NCBI GenBank assembly: GCA_035610835.1
Contig: CM069442.1
Span: forward strand, 33,148,452 to 33,212,451
Direction: 5' to 3'
DNA: 64,000 bases
Source: Ophiura sarsii
Lineage: Eukaryota; Echinodermata; Ophiuroidea; Amphilepidida; Ophiuridae
Shown here one piece after another: positions 46,049 to 56,926 of this stretch. The stretch's first letter is position 1; the number at the start of each line of letters is the position of its first letter. Under the pieces are notes generated by a model. That model was not told the DNA's origin. It saw only the letters and a program-made list of their open reading frames with translations, and ran no database searches. Both the position numbers and the translations under genes were made by a program.

Positions 46049-46205
46049 AAGGAAGTGAGGCATGTGCCTGGAGCATGATAGATTTATAACTGGTACTTCA
46101 GCATGGCTGCTCAACAGTGTGTCTTGTTTTGTTAAGCCACCGAACAACGATAGCTGATGGGAAAGATTTATGATAAATGTAGTACTCTTCACCATCATAT
46201 TGTAG

Positions 46206-47132
46206 TACAGGGTGAATCAAAAAGACTGCAATAGTGGAAAGAAGCCATTTCGTTTTCAAAACAAAAATGAATTTTAAAACCTTTTAAACGTTGCAAGAAT
46301 GAGGTATTTAATCCAAACTCTGTGTGAAAAAATGAAGTCTATCGCATTTGTCGTTTGTCTTTGGTGACCCTCTTTGCTGCACAATCAAATTTACCTGTTT
46401 GTCCATGAGCACAGTGATTTTCATTTGAACTGGCACACATTGCATTTTCATATTTGAATATCCCGCCAACAAAAAAATGGAAAATTACAGTTTTTTTATA
46501 AAAATTTAGAACATTATATGTGACGCGATCAAGAGGAATGAGTCGGATGTCGGGAAATCCCAAATTGAGATATGGCCAATTCAAAATGGCGGCTTACATA
46601 AGTTTTGATGGAAATTCATGTATACAATTTGACATAACTTTGGAACAAAACGTCGTATCGACATGGGGTTTTCAGTTTTCTGAAAGCTCTAGGTGTCTTC
46701 TTTAAAACTGTATTAAAAACTCATTTTCGACCAGGGTCGACATCCGACTCATTCCTCTTGATTGCGTCACATATGCTTTCTCAGCATGGATATGATTATA
46801 ATTGATAATGCTAACTCACATGTTAACAAGAAAGGATGCATCAAATTCCAATAACATCACAAATGAACTCAAGTTTCCAAATTTGAATGGGAGACACGTT
46901 TTGCGATCTGATGCATATTTTGGGTATCTCGTGGAAAAATGTGTGAAAAGGGTGCACTGGTCAAAAGGTTCACCAAAGGCAAACGGAAAATGATATTGAC
47001 TTCCATTTTTTCACACACAGTAAGGATTAAATACATCATTCTTGCAACGTTTAAAAAGTGTTAAAATTCATTTTTGTTTTGAAAACAAAATGGCTTCTTT
47101 CCACTATTGCAGTCTTTTTGACTCGCCCTGTA
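46206..47132. mobile_element. Long-TIR element, TACAGGGTGAATC ends
   Basis: The left end TACAGGGTGAATCAAAAAGA and the right end TCTTTTTGACTCGCCCTGTA start inverted repeats of about 125 bp, with CTGCAATAGTGGAAAGAAGCC as an internal landmark. TA at the ends fits a Tc1/mariner target. No transposase. Another TIR element (46515-46774) sits in its middle. Confidence 0.75.
46515..46774. mobile_element. TATGTGACG-ended TIR element, member 2 (nested)
   Basis: TATATGTGACGCGATCAAGA and TCTTGATTGCGTCACATATG are inverted. The arms continue GGAATGAGTCGGATGTCG / CGACATCCGACTCATTCC. 260 bp, within the larger TIR element. Its outer 10 bp match the element at 39569-40008. Confidence 0.7.
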
Positions 47133-47199
47133 TGATACTTGATTAGTTAGGGGGGAAAATTGTTGTATTGGCGTAACATGCTATTGAGTAGGGTGTGTG

Positions 47200-47520
47200 T
47201 TTTGGTGTTTTTTGAATTTTGAATTGTATATTTATACTATAAATTACTAAATTTGATCTCACAGAGTCAAATAAATCGCAAGATATCATGAGGCTGTTTG
47301 CATTCATCTGATTTGCTGTGTACTGTATTCTTTTTTGATGAGGAGCACCAAATATTGTTTTGTTTTTTAAATTTTGAATTGTATGTTTATACTAGTTGTA
47401 AATAACCAAATTTGATCGCACAGAGTCAAATAAATCACAAAATATCATGAGGCCGTTTCCGATCGTCAGATTTGCTATGTACTGTATTCCTTTTTGATGA
47501 GGAGCACCAAAGATATTTTT
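47200..47520. repeat. Tandem duplication of about 165 bp
   Basis: Two units share TTTTGAATTGTATRTTTATA, CACAGAGTCAAATAAATC and TTTTTTGATGAGGAGCACCAA in the same order. Non-coding. Confidence 0.8.
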
Positions 47521-47997
47521 ATTTATTTTAATATTGAGGGTCGGGGGTAAATTAGGGCCGGGCGGGTTACGCCAGTACAACAATTTATTTTTTTGCCTTA
47601 GTTTGATAATAGTTTTGCCAAAGATATTAGTATATACAAGCAGCTGAGAAATAACCCAGTTGTAGTTCTAGCCATTATTTGTATTGGCTTCAATGCAATA
47701 CATGTATGACAAGATGAAGCCAGATTTAATGCAATCTTTTACAGAATGCATTGAATTATGACTATGGAAATGTAATTTGGACCTTCAGAAGTAGCCCGTT
47801 TTTGGAAATTATAGTGAGAGAGAGGAGGGTTTTCCTGCCATTATATTATAATTTATATCAGTTTCAACATGAATAACGTATAAGTGGCATTTCATTCTGT
47901 AATCTCATTATTTTGTTTCGTTTTCAAGCATAAGAGACATAACAGGCCCATTGCACTAAACAATAATAGTAACTTAGGTATTTTGCCAGGATACATG

Positions 47998-48047
47998 AAC
48001 ATATTACAAGCATTTCTATTTTTAAATAGAAATGCTTGTAATATGTT
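47998..48047. repeat. Perfect 24-bp inverted repeat with 2-bp loop
   Basis: AACATATTACAAGCATTTCT and the rest of the arm (47998-48021) pair perfectly with 48024-48047. Could be the core of a MITE or a tight cruciform-forming site. Confidence 0.85.
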
Positions 48048-48053
48048 GAAATA

Positions 48054-49115
48054 CATGATAGATCTATTGCACATTCTCATTCACAAGTAATGTAATATTT
48101 CTTCTTAAGTTCAAATTCATTTACTTGGAGGTTTGTTACATAATCACGTTGCAAAAGCAGCATATTCTAACCAAATTCGAAATATATGACATCAAATGAT
48201 TATTAATATTATGCCAGATCAATATTCCTTTATTGTATTGTATTATATTTTACTCCAATTCTGATGTTACAAACAGAAATATATAAACTCCTCAAAAAAA
48301 GTTTGGAAAGTTTTTTCAATTACCAATTTTTCGGATATTTTGCAATGTATTCATATTGTGTTTCCTCTCTATGAAAAGCTGATGTGTTCCTCTTTCCAGC
48401 GATACCCCATTTGTAGCAATCATATTTTTTTTTTTCAGTGCTCAACAACTTGCTGGAGAACATGTGGAGGTCACAATCTGAATGTGCCCAAATTGCCACT
48501 ATTTCGTTCTCAAAGAAACAACTGTGTGGTCTAATAACTGAAGTGTTACATTAACTACAGTGTAGAGTGATGCTCTATTGACTTTTGAGCACAAAATAGT
48601 GATGATATTGGCCCATTCAGATTGTGACCTCCCTATGTGCTCAAGCAAGTTGCTGGGCACTGAAGCAAGTGATTGCTACAAATGAGGTATCGTTGGAAAG
48701 AGGAATAAGTGATTGAAAAAAAACCCAAACTTTTTTTGAGGAGTTTATTTTATTTCAAGTAAAAGGACAAATTCAAAATTGGTCTGATTAGGGATTGATT
48801 AGGAACTTGTGTGATTGTGTTTAACATATTTCAGAGTAAACAAACTTGAGGTTAGGTGACAAATAAAACCAACCCTGTTCTACAGGCCAGATCAACTCAT
48901 TTTTTCCCTGATTTTTTTGGAAAATTTTAAAAACAAAAAACGAAGCAATTGGCAGAACGACTGACCATACCTGAGAGGTCTGTTTGCCCGTTGTCTATAT
49001 AATTGGTTAGAATATGCTGATTTTGCAATATGATTATGTAACAAACCTCGGAGAAAATGAATTTGGAAGAAATATAACATTACTTGTGAATGAAAATGTG
49101 CAATAGATCTATCAT
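48054..49115. mobile_element. Element with inverted ends of about 115 bp, carrying a nested TIR element
   Basis: The stretch starting CATGATAGATCTATTGCACA recurs inverted, ending TGTGCAATAGATCTATCATG. The arms also share ACAAGTAATGT and GAGGTTTGTTACATAATCA. The middle contains the separate TIR element at 48283-48746. No coding capacity is visible. Confidence 0.65.
48283..48746. mobile_element. TIR MITE, TAAACTCCTC ends
   Basis: TAAACTCCTCAAAAAAAGTT at the left and AACTTTTTTTGAGGAGTTTA at the right are inverted repeats. Inner parts are also partly self-complementary (GAGGTCACAATCTGAATGTG / CATTCAGATTGTGACCTC). 464 bp, related to 38005-38320. Confidence 0.75.
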
Positions 49116-49590
49116 GTCTTTCATCCTTTAAAAAAGAAACAGTTATCAATTGCTGGTAACATGTCCATGTGTCCTCTTGCATTTCAAAAGCTCAGTTACG
49201 GACAGGTATCTGATCAAGTCAATTTTTCTATCAAATATTTGACAAAATATATTTTCTGCTTTTCTATATCTGGCTTTATGGCTTATCAAACAGTAATATG
49301 TTTGTACTTTTGTTATATACAATTCTTTCTGCACTGAGTATTTGTAACCTTTGGTGTCCCTGTACTACCTAGAATCCAAAGAACATTAGCTAATTCTTAT
49401 TTATTATTTTGTATGAGAGAAAAGGGGTGGGCGAGGCATGGATATATTAGGGGAGGGGAAGAGGAGGTTGAGGGATATGAATTTTGATGTCACAGCACAC
49501 TCTGTTGCTATAGAGTTCTTAGCAAATGTTACTCACAAGTTTTGGAACTCTTAAGACTGAATAAATCATCAATATAAATTTTGTATATGA

Positions 49591-50250
49591 AGGGTGTCCC
49601 AGAAAACTTGCAACTATATTGACGGCATTTTAATTTCACTTTCTCACCATGGATTGCAATCATGTTTATACGTGCTGGCCTTAAAATCTCCAAAATATGA
49701 ATAAATAATCAACATTGTTAAATTGATTTTGAAATCACATGTGATCAAGGAGATGTATCGAAAACCAATTCAACCGATTTTACAGAATATTATAATGCTA
49801 CATTGCTGTGCAGCCTTATGACTCAATATGAACCATAAAAAGTCTGTTCATCCAATTTCTCTTAATATAAATGGTGAAGTAGCAACATCCAGTATATTCT
49901 TTTAAATTTCTCAAAGAAAAGTTTATTAGAATATTTTTAAAAACGCTTGTTCAAATCGTATGTACAAATCCATTTAGTAACACATTTTCTTTTGGTGTTA
50001 CAACTCATTTAGACTTTTGCATTGCATATACATGGCCTATTTATTGTTCAATATTGCACATATACAAATATTATTTATTTACCAATCATAAAGAGACATC
50101 TTAGATTTAAATAAATAAATAAACACAAATAATAGTTTTTAAGGTTTTCAGACTGTGCAAACATGATTGTTAATTAAAATGTATATCCGTTGTGTAAAGG
50201 TAAAAAATAGAGCTCCTTGAAAATAAGTTGCAGGTTTTCTGGGACACCCT
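49591..50250. mobile_element. Mariner-like non-autonomous element, AGGGTGTCCC ends
   Basis: AGGGTGTCCCAGAAAACTTG and CAGGTTTTCTGGGACACCCT are inverted repeats flanked by A/T-rich sequence. 660 bp, AT-rich, no transposase. AGGGTGTCCCA-type ends are common in mariner-related elements. Confidence 0.7.
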
Positions 50251-50566
50251 ATAGTCGTAGTCATGTTAAAGTGTTTCAATGTGTTTGCTGCTGCTATATA
50301 TTGTAGGTTTGTCAATGTTGTTGTTTGTGCTGCTGTGCTTCTAGACCTATATGTTATTTATAGTGTTATTAATTATTATATTTTAATATGCACCCTAACA
50401 TACCTGCTTTACCAACCAAAATAGTTGGACAATTGGTTATAGCATGGAAGTACTTTTATGGGGAATTTTAAATTTTATTCTGACACAATGACTTATATTA
50501 TAAACGGCAACCATCTTAATAGTATATACTTTCTTATAGCGCCTGCATGACCTGGGCACAATTTCT

Positions 50567-50738
50567 TTTTTCGTACATAAATCTAATCATTCGTACATGA
50601 TCCTAGTGAAATCAGGTGATTTAATTATTGTTCAAAAATCATTTTATTCAGTGAATTTTGCTTTATTCCGTATTAAAATGGAATAAATTGAATTTCACTA
50701 GGATCATGTACGAATGATTAGATTCATGTACGGAAAAA
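50567..50738. repeat. Foldback repeat of about 170 bp
   Basis: TCGTACATAAATCTAATCAT and its continuation CGTACATGATCCTAGTGAAAT recur inverted at 50692-50738. Words matching CCTGGGCA lie outside both arms. Non-coding. Confidence 0.7.
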
Positions 50739-51228
50739 AATTTGCAACCTGGGCATACTGCAGAGTTCTATTCATTTCATATTACTATCAAGCAAAATTA
50801 TCAGAGAGAAAAAACTTAAATCGCTGAAATTTTGTTTTTTTAACAAACTTTTAAGAAACGTTCATAAACTTTATATAAACCTAGTTACACCATTCAGTGT
50901 CCAGTAATTATTTTAGCGCTTTATTAATATTTATTTATTTATTTATTTATTTATGTATTAAACCTTGTAGTGTAGTTGTATATAGATATTGAATACTATT
51001 TATATTTATTCCAATATTTGTTTTAATATGTGCTGCTACTGTTACCATAAATAAGGAGAGATTCAAAACATGATTATCAGTGACCCCAGATTGAACTTTG
51101 ACCCTGACATATGTGTCGTGGCCAAACTGGCTGGCTTCATAATATCCACCACAAGACATTACACTGCCAAAATCTACCAATCTGTTTACAGGCCATGCTA
51201 ACAATACACACCAGACTGCCACGCTTGT

Positions 51229-51432
51229 TATAGTTCGATCAGTTCCAAATTGGCGAGAAATATTTGGTTTTTATCTCTCCACGCAAAAAAGTAATCCAAG
51301 CGTACATGCATGAATATGCCACGCGCACACGGTCTTTTCCGCACGCTTGTTGCCTTCATGCATGTCCTCATCCTTATAAATTGATTCGCTGCTGTAAGGA
51401 GGCTATCCAATTTGGAACTGATCAAACTATAG
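51229..51432 (+). mobile_element. MITE family B, complete copy
   Basis: It starts TATAGTTCGATCAGTTCC and ends GGAACTGATCAAACTATA, with TTTTTATCTCTCCACGC and TTCGCTGCTGTAAGGAGGC inside. 204 bp. Confidence 0.75.
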
Positions 51433-51741
51433 TACATGAATCAACCAAATCATGCAATCTGATTGGTTAAAAGACAGGTTTATAATATTTGTGCTTTTAA
51501 AAATGTTTCTTATTGTTAAAAAGTTTTATCTTCAACTTGTCTGCACACTTAAACCAGCATTTTAAGATTGGAAATTGGTTAATGATCCCTCCCTTATACA
51601 TTCATGAATAAATGTTTGAGTTAACATTTATGTATGAAGATCTAGCGGAACAGTTGCCTATGAATTTCTTTCATTGTCAAAGAGCTAGGCCAATTTTCTT
51701 TTATATGGGATGTGTTATCCTAGAAGGCCATTGGATGCATG

Positions 51742-51995
51742 ATATCGAGGGCTCAGAAACCGGGGCCTTATCTCCATTTTGACCATTTTGAGAAAAGGCT
51801 ATTGAAGATTTTTAAACACATTGGGGAGTTGGAGATGAGGCTTGTGATACTGGCTATAACTTTGAAAGATGTTGTGTTATGGAGATAAGGGTGTGTGGTA
51901 CTGGAAGAGAATTTCTTTCTGAAAATGTTGATACCAAAATCTCATTTTTGAAAAAAAATGGAGATGAGGCCTTGTGTTTATGAGCCCTCGATATA
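51742..51995. mobile_element. TIR MITE of about 254 bp
   Basis: ATATCGAGGGCTCAGAAACC and GTTTATGAGCCCTCGATATA are inverted and continue GGGGCCTTATCTCCATTTT / AAAATGGAGATGAGGCCTT. TA-flanked. A short frame over its right end (MEMRPCVYEPSIYS) is a by-product. Confidence 0.7.
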
Positions 51996-52240
51996 CAGCT
52001 TCTCATTTATTTATTCCATTGATATCAATGTCAAAATTAGGCCACGAAAAACACATTTTATTTCTCAAATTTTCAACAAGATTTTAGAATTTACCAGAAT
52101 AAAAAACCCGTCAGACCAGCTGACCCTACCTGAGAGATCCATTCGCCCATTGAACAGGGTTTTTTTAAACCTTATGTCCATGTTTGAAAAGAAAACAAAC
52201 ACTTAACAAAATAGTTCCATTCCACATCATAAGTGTCCTA

Positions 52241-52391
52241 TAAGCCTTATCGCGAATAGGTAAAAATCAATTGATTATTGTTTTCTGATGCATTGTGGGA
52301 GAAAAATGGGGCAAATTTGGTCCCTTTTCTCTCCCACAATGCATCAGAAAAGGATAATCAATTGATTTTTACCTATTCGCAATAAACCTTA
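52241..52391. repeat. Hairpin element of about 150 bp
   Basis: GCGAATAGGTAAAAATCAAT and ATTGATTTTTACCTATTCGC form the stem, which continues through TGATGCATTGTGGGAGAAAA and its complement. A short loop lies around GGGGCAAATTTGGTCCC. Nearly perfect. Confidence 0.8.
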
Positions 52392-53635
52392 TTGAGTATT
52401 GTCTTGAGTGATGTATAAGAAATGCCTTTTTTACCTTTCTAACAAATGACATAGACTCTGTATCTATTTATGTGAGTGTTGTTATATTTTAATACATTGT
52501 ATTGGCGTGATAATGAGTCAAATAAAATCAATAACAGATATTTAATGTTAAAATTGATAAATTTATTGTTTTGTATCCTTTTGTTTGTTTCATCTCTTGA
52601 ACGATATTTTGGCAGTATCAATGCAAAATTATGTTATTAAATCAAGACTGTAATAGATATTGCACTATTCTATTGAAATGATAGACGAACGGCATGGTTG
52701 CCGGCTGATCGTATACATATTGGAACATACAAACGATATCTCAAAACTACATATTAAATATATTACTACATAAATAGTCACATGGAACAACTAATTGACA
52801 ATTGGTTATGCCAAAGAAAAGGTCTGTCTCACATACATTTGGGAAAATAGCTATGCCATATGATATGCGGATTTTGTTTAGAAAAAATAGCTATGGTAAA
52901 TGCGAAAATTCTTTATTTATTGTGTTTTTGACCCACTTTATTTTCCCCTTTTGGAGCAATTTTTTCAATTTTTTTGAGGGCAACTAAAAAACAAAAAATC
53001 ACCAAAATTGGGCCCATCGCGTATAGGGTTATGCCATGCCAGATTCGCTGCACCATGAGCTGGGTCATTAGGTGTATTGACTTTTCGCCCGTTGGTTTTT
53101 ATTGACATAAATCCTTATAGACAACAATTTACAAAGGAAGTGGGAGGAGTAGTATTTTTGATATATGTCGACCTTTTCGGCCGTTATAGTGAGAATCGAT
53201 GACCTCGATCATGGTGCGTGGTTTGTGCCATGGCGGTAAAAGTTACTCCACAACACCATGCGCGCGGATATGTGAGACAGATTTTTTCTTTTCTTCTTGG
53301 CCTTAAATACAGAACGGAAACGTCAATGGAAATAGATAATGAAAGTATGTCAAGTGCATTGGAAATATCTTTTGCACTTTGCGTTGTGGTCAGCCTATAT
53401 GGTGATCATCGAACGCCGCTGCGTATAACTTTGATTGATTTTATTTGATTTTATTCAGCATGTTATCATCTAACAAGAAGTATTGCACACGATACAGATA
53501 TAAAACGTTAAAATACAGATAATTGGTACATTTACAGCAAGACATAAAATGATAAACTGCTAAGGATAACCCTTAAAGTTAAAACACCTATTCCAAAGGG
53601 GTCCTTAGTAAATACAAACAAGAAGAGTTATATAT

Positions 53636-54586
53636 ATATATATACACAAAGAATTAAGTTAAGCACCCCCCCGTTTTTTTACAACCTCGCACATTACAAG
53701 TTTGTTGTCGTCAAAACAGTGTAGTATACCCATGATATTGCTATATTTTCTGGAGAAGTGATATTATGGTCACATAAAAACATAACAATCATGCCGTTTT
53801 CAATATTTTATTCTGAATAATTTAAGGTGACATTTTTTGGGAATTTTAGGCATATTTTCACCTCAATTTAAGTATGGAGCTATAGGTCCATCACGGACAG
53901 TGTGGATGACGTTTATGTTTTCTAACGTACAGTCATTGTTCTGAGAAGACCTCTAGCGATCTTTGCGTCAATAACGTGTGTAGGACCCACGTGATCGGAT
54001 CACTGACTCAACCCTACGTCTCATAGACCCTGTAAGCCGTCGTATGCGTTGCTGTGGCAGGTTGTTCCATTCCCGATGTAATGCACGTTCCAATTCATCC
54101 AGATTGGCCAATAGCCAATCTGGATGAATTGGAACGTGCATTACATCGGGAATGGAACAACCTGCCACAGCAACGCATACGACGGCTTACAGGGTCTATG
54201 AGACGTAGGGTTGAGTCAGTGATCCGATCACGTGGGTCCTACACACGTTATTGACGCAAAGATCGCTAGAGGTCTTCTCAGAACAATGACTGTACGTTAG
54301 AAAACATAAACGTCATCCACACTGTCCGTGATGGACCTATAGCTCCATACTTAAATTGAGGTGAAAATATGCCTAAAATTCCCAAAAAATGTCACCTTAA
54401 ATTATTCAGAATAAAATATTGAAAACGGCATGATTGTTATGTTTTTATGTGACCATAATATCACTTCTCCAGAAAATATAGCAATATCATGGGTATACTA
54501 CACTGTTTTGACGACAACAAACTTGTAATGTGCGAGGTTGTAAAAAAACGGGGGGGTGCTTAACTTAATTCTTTGTGTATATATAC
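53636..54586. mobile_element. 951-bp palindrome made of two inverted Tc1-like 3' halves
   Basis: The arms 53636-54108 and 54114-54586 (473 bp each) are almost perfect inverted copies around a 5-bp spacer. Each arm, read outwards from the centre, encodes ALHREWNNLPQQRIRRLTGS, then MRRRVESVIRSRGSYTRY-stop, the C-terminal end of a Tc1-family transposase (W..IPQ..IR.L...M.RR...VI..RG..TRY). Each then runs through a stretch with CACCCCCCCG to ACAAAGAATTAAGTTAAGC-type outer ends in TATA-rich flanks. So the same transposon 3' half is present twice, head to head, without the 5' half and its catalytic core. Confidence 0.85.
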
Positions 54587-54928
54587 AAACATGAAAACCA
54601 CCTTACCAGACATAATAACCGATAGGGATATAAAACTAGACATGCATGTGCTCCATAACATGAGCTTTAGCATCTTTTTAAAAATTGATTTCAGTGAGAT
54701 GGCTTTAATGTTTTCAGGAAGCCTATTCCAGTCTTTGATAGCATTATAATTTTACTTGTGAATTGTTACAATGCAATATATTCATAATATAAATACATAA
54801 TAAAAAGAATTATTTACAACATGCACTAAACATAGGCCTAAATCATGACGTAAAATACTTATTATCCATTTGATATCGCCATCACCAAGATATATATTAC
54901 AAATGTGTTTGTTAAATAATCTATAATA

Positions 54929-55130
54929 TTAACTCTTTCCACGCGGCTACATTAGTTTTACAAAACAGATTTTTTTTTAGAAGCCTTTCCTAACTTTTGA
55001 AGTCTACCTCAAGAATTAATGAAACAAACAAATATTTAGACGTGTTTGTACTTATTTTTAATTTTAACATTTTTGGACACATTTGTGAAATTTTGGAACT
55101 GTCGCACGACTGCCGCATGGAAAGTTTCAA
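54929..55130 (-). mobile_element. TTAA MITE family A, copy 5 (eroded)
   Basis: It begins TTAACTCTTTCCACGCGGCT and ends CTGCCGCATGGAAAGTTTCAA. The right TTAA is mutated. The inner part shows the same landmarks as other copies with more substitutions. Confidence 0.65.
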
Positions 55131-55513
55131 TAAGATATATTCCGTTTGGCATACACATTTCTACACGAATACTATTCCAAAGTGTAAAGAACCGTAATCA
55201 AGCCCGTAATCAAGTCAAAGATTTAGTTGATGTTTCTCGAGAAATTAGTCAAGACTTTGCGCTAATGTTGATATGTTCACATTAACCCTCTTCCCCGATA
55301 TCCCTACACAATGGAACTTACCCCTCGACTACGTATAGGCCTACGTCGCGTCGTACGAACGTGAGCCTTATTAACATGTATTTCAGTATTACGTTAGTGA
55401 TATCTAATATCTCTCAAAACAAAAGCATTCATCGACTTTGCTTTTGGACATACTGTAAAGGAAAATCAACACACTGACATTGTCAACAATCCATTGTATA
55501 TAAAGACAATTAA

Positions 55514-56788
55514 TTACCCTGTCGAATTACTCGAATCTGTGAGTTCTTGCTGATTTCTCTCCGTTGAGACCAAACTCAAGTTTTCATAAGATTGTCTAGA
55601 TATGATGGAATAATTCGATGCGGTTTTATACATCCTCGACGATCCTTGCGTATGCCTACCAGAGTGATCTGTATGTGTATGGTCACTGTCGCTAGACAAC
55701 GATGACATAGATTTGTAATGCTTATTGACAGGATTGTACAGATTCGGTGTATATCGTTTGTTCGAAGAAGATGGTACGATAACTGACTGAATTTCACTTT
55801 GGGAAGTCAGTGTAGATGGGGTGGTAACTGTTTCCGAGGCGCGATTGTATACAACGGGAGGATTTATGTTAGCAGATATCTTGCGATCTCTCATATTGAT
55901 ATACCGAAGATACTGTATTGCAGCAATGAATGCTGTTACGACAACAAGGAACCCAACTGCTATCGTAACAATTCCTTCAATGGATGTCATAAAGAAATAT
56001 CCATCATCATCATCATAAGTTCCGCCAGACGCTGATGAAGTATCAGATGTTTCGACCTCTTTGGAATCTGGTGGATTTGTAGTCAATATATCGAAACTCG
56101 TCGCCATCGAATCAAGATGTATAGTCCAAGAAGACTCGTGAGTTTTTGAAGGCGTAGTGTTATCAGGTACAGTTTTCAATGATTTTGTCGGTGTAACTGT
56201 TACTTTTGAGGTTGGCAAAGTGATGCAGTCAGGCGCAATGCAAGGTGTTCCGCCATGAGTTAAACCTTCAGTAGACAAATGTATTGATTGTGAAGAAGAA
56301 CGTGCAGAAGTCCCAGCAGTAGGAGTAGGGGTAGTAGGAGTTGATGCAACTCCCGGATGGGAGAGTAGAGAAACATTTTGATTATTGGTAGTGGTTGGTG
56401 GAGCTGATGTCGAAACCGTTTCTTTACGGTCTGATGTGAACAGATCACTCTGCAAGGTCGTCGTCGCCTCGGCTCGTGGCAAAACTACAATCATTCCGAC
56501 AGACTTCGTCCCTATCAGACCACTTTGCAGATTTACATTGCACGAAATATCGGTGTTGTTATCATGAGCGTTTACATCCAGAATGTGCAAAGTCCTGTGA
56601 TTGTTTTCATATCTGAACCTGCTGTATCGTGATATATCTATGTGTCCTTCCCACGTGTAGTTATAGACGGAGTCGTTCTGTGGTAAAACGACATCACACT
56701 CGAAGACGGCCGTGTCACCAGGGTGGACTATATTAAAGGTTGGTAACACACGAACGACAAATGCAATAAGCGCCGGTATCGCCGTCAT
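55514..56788 (-). CDS. Single-pass membrane protein with one Ig-like domain
   Basis: Start chosen at Met 56786-56788 because MTAIPALIAFVVRVLP looks like a signal peptide. The frame is open 46 codons further, to 56926, with no signal-like start. The numbering here is that of the open frame of 470 residues. An Ig-like domain (about 60-150) has Cys77, Trp92 and Cys129. A long Ser/Thr/Pro-rich stalk (about 155-300, including CIAPDC) suits heavy O-glycosylation, and several N-glycosylation sequons occur (84, 89, 123). A transmembrane helix lies at about 318-340 (GIVTIAVGFLVVVTAF). The cytoplasmic tail of about 130 residues is Ser-rich and ends with an ITIM-like SNYSII (437-442) and a Grb2-type YENL (447-450). 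Function and orthologue are not recognised: a receptor or adhesion role is inference. No intron is seen between signal peptide and stop. Confidence 0.85.
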   Translation of the reverse strand: MTAIPALIAFVVRVLPTFNIVHPGDTAVFECDVVLPQNDSVYNYTWEGHIDISRYSRFRYENNHRTLHILDVNAHDNNTDISCNVNLQSGLIGTKSVGMIVVLPRAEATTTLQSDLFTSDRKETVSTSAPPTTTNNQNVSLLSHPGVASTPTTPTPTAGTSARSSSQSIHLSTEGLTHGGTPCIAPDCITLPTSKVTVTPTKSLKTVPDNTTPSKTHESSWTIHLDSMATSFDILTTNPPDSKEVETSDTSSASGGTYDDDDGYFFMTSIEGIVTIAVGFLVVVTAFIAAIQYLRYINMRDRKISANINPPVVYNRASETVTTPSTLTSQSEIQSVIVPSSSNKRYTPNLYNPVNKHYKSMSSLSSDSDHTHTDHSGRHTQGSSRMYKTASNYSIISRQSYENLSLVSTERNQQELTDSSNSTG

Positions 56789-56926
56789 TTTCTGTTCTGA
56801 TGCCTGTGCTGTTTCGTGAACTAAGTATTTCAGCAGCGAATTCCTCGAGTATAACTCCTGAGACGACTTTAACAAAAACTTCTGGTTAACAATACCACCC
56901 GATCCATCGTTTATATATGTATTCAT

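Noticed and set aside
55576..56567. Other frames across the Ig-domain gene
   Set aside because: Shadows of the 470-codon minus-strand frame.
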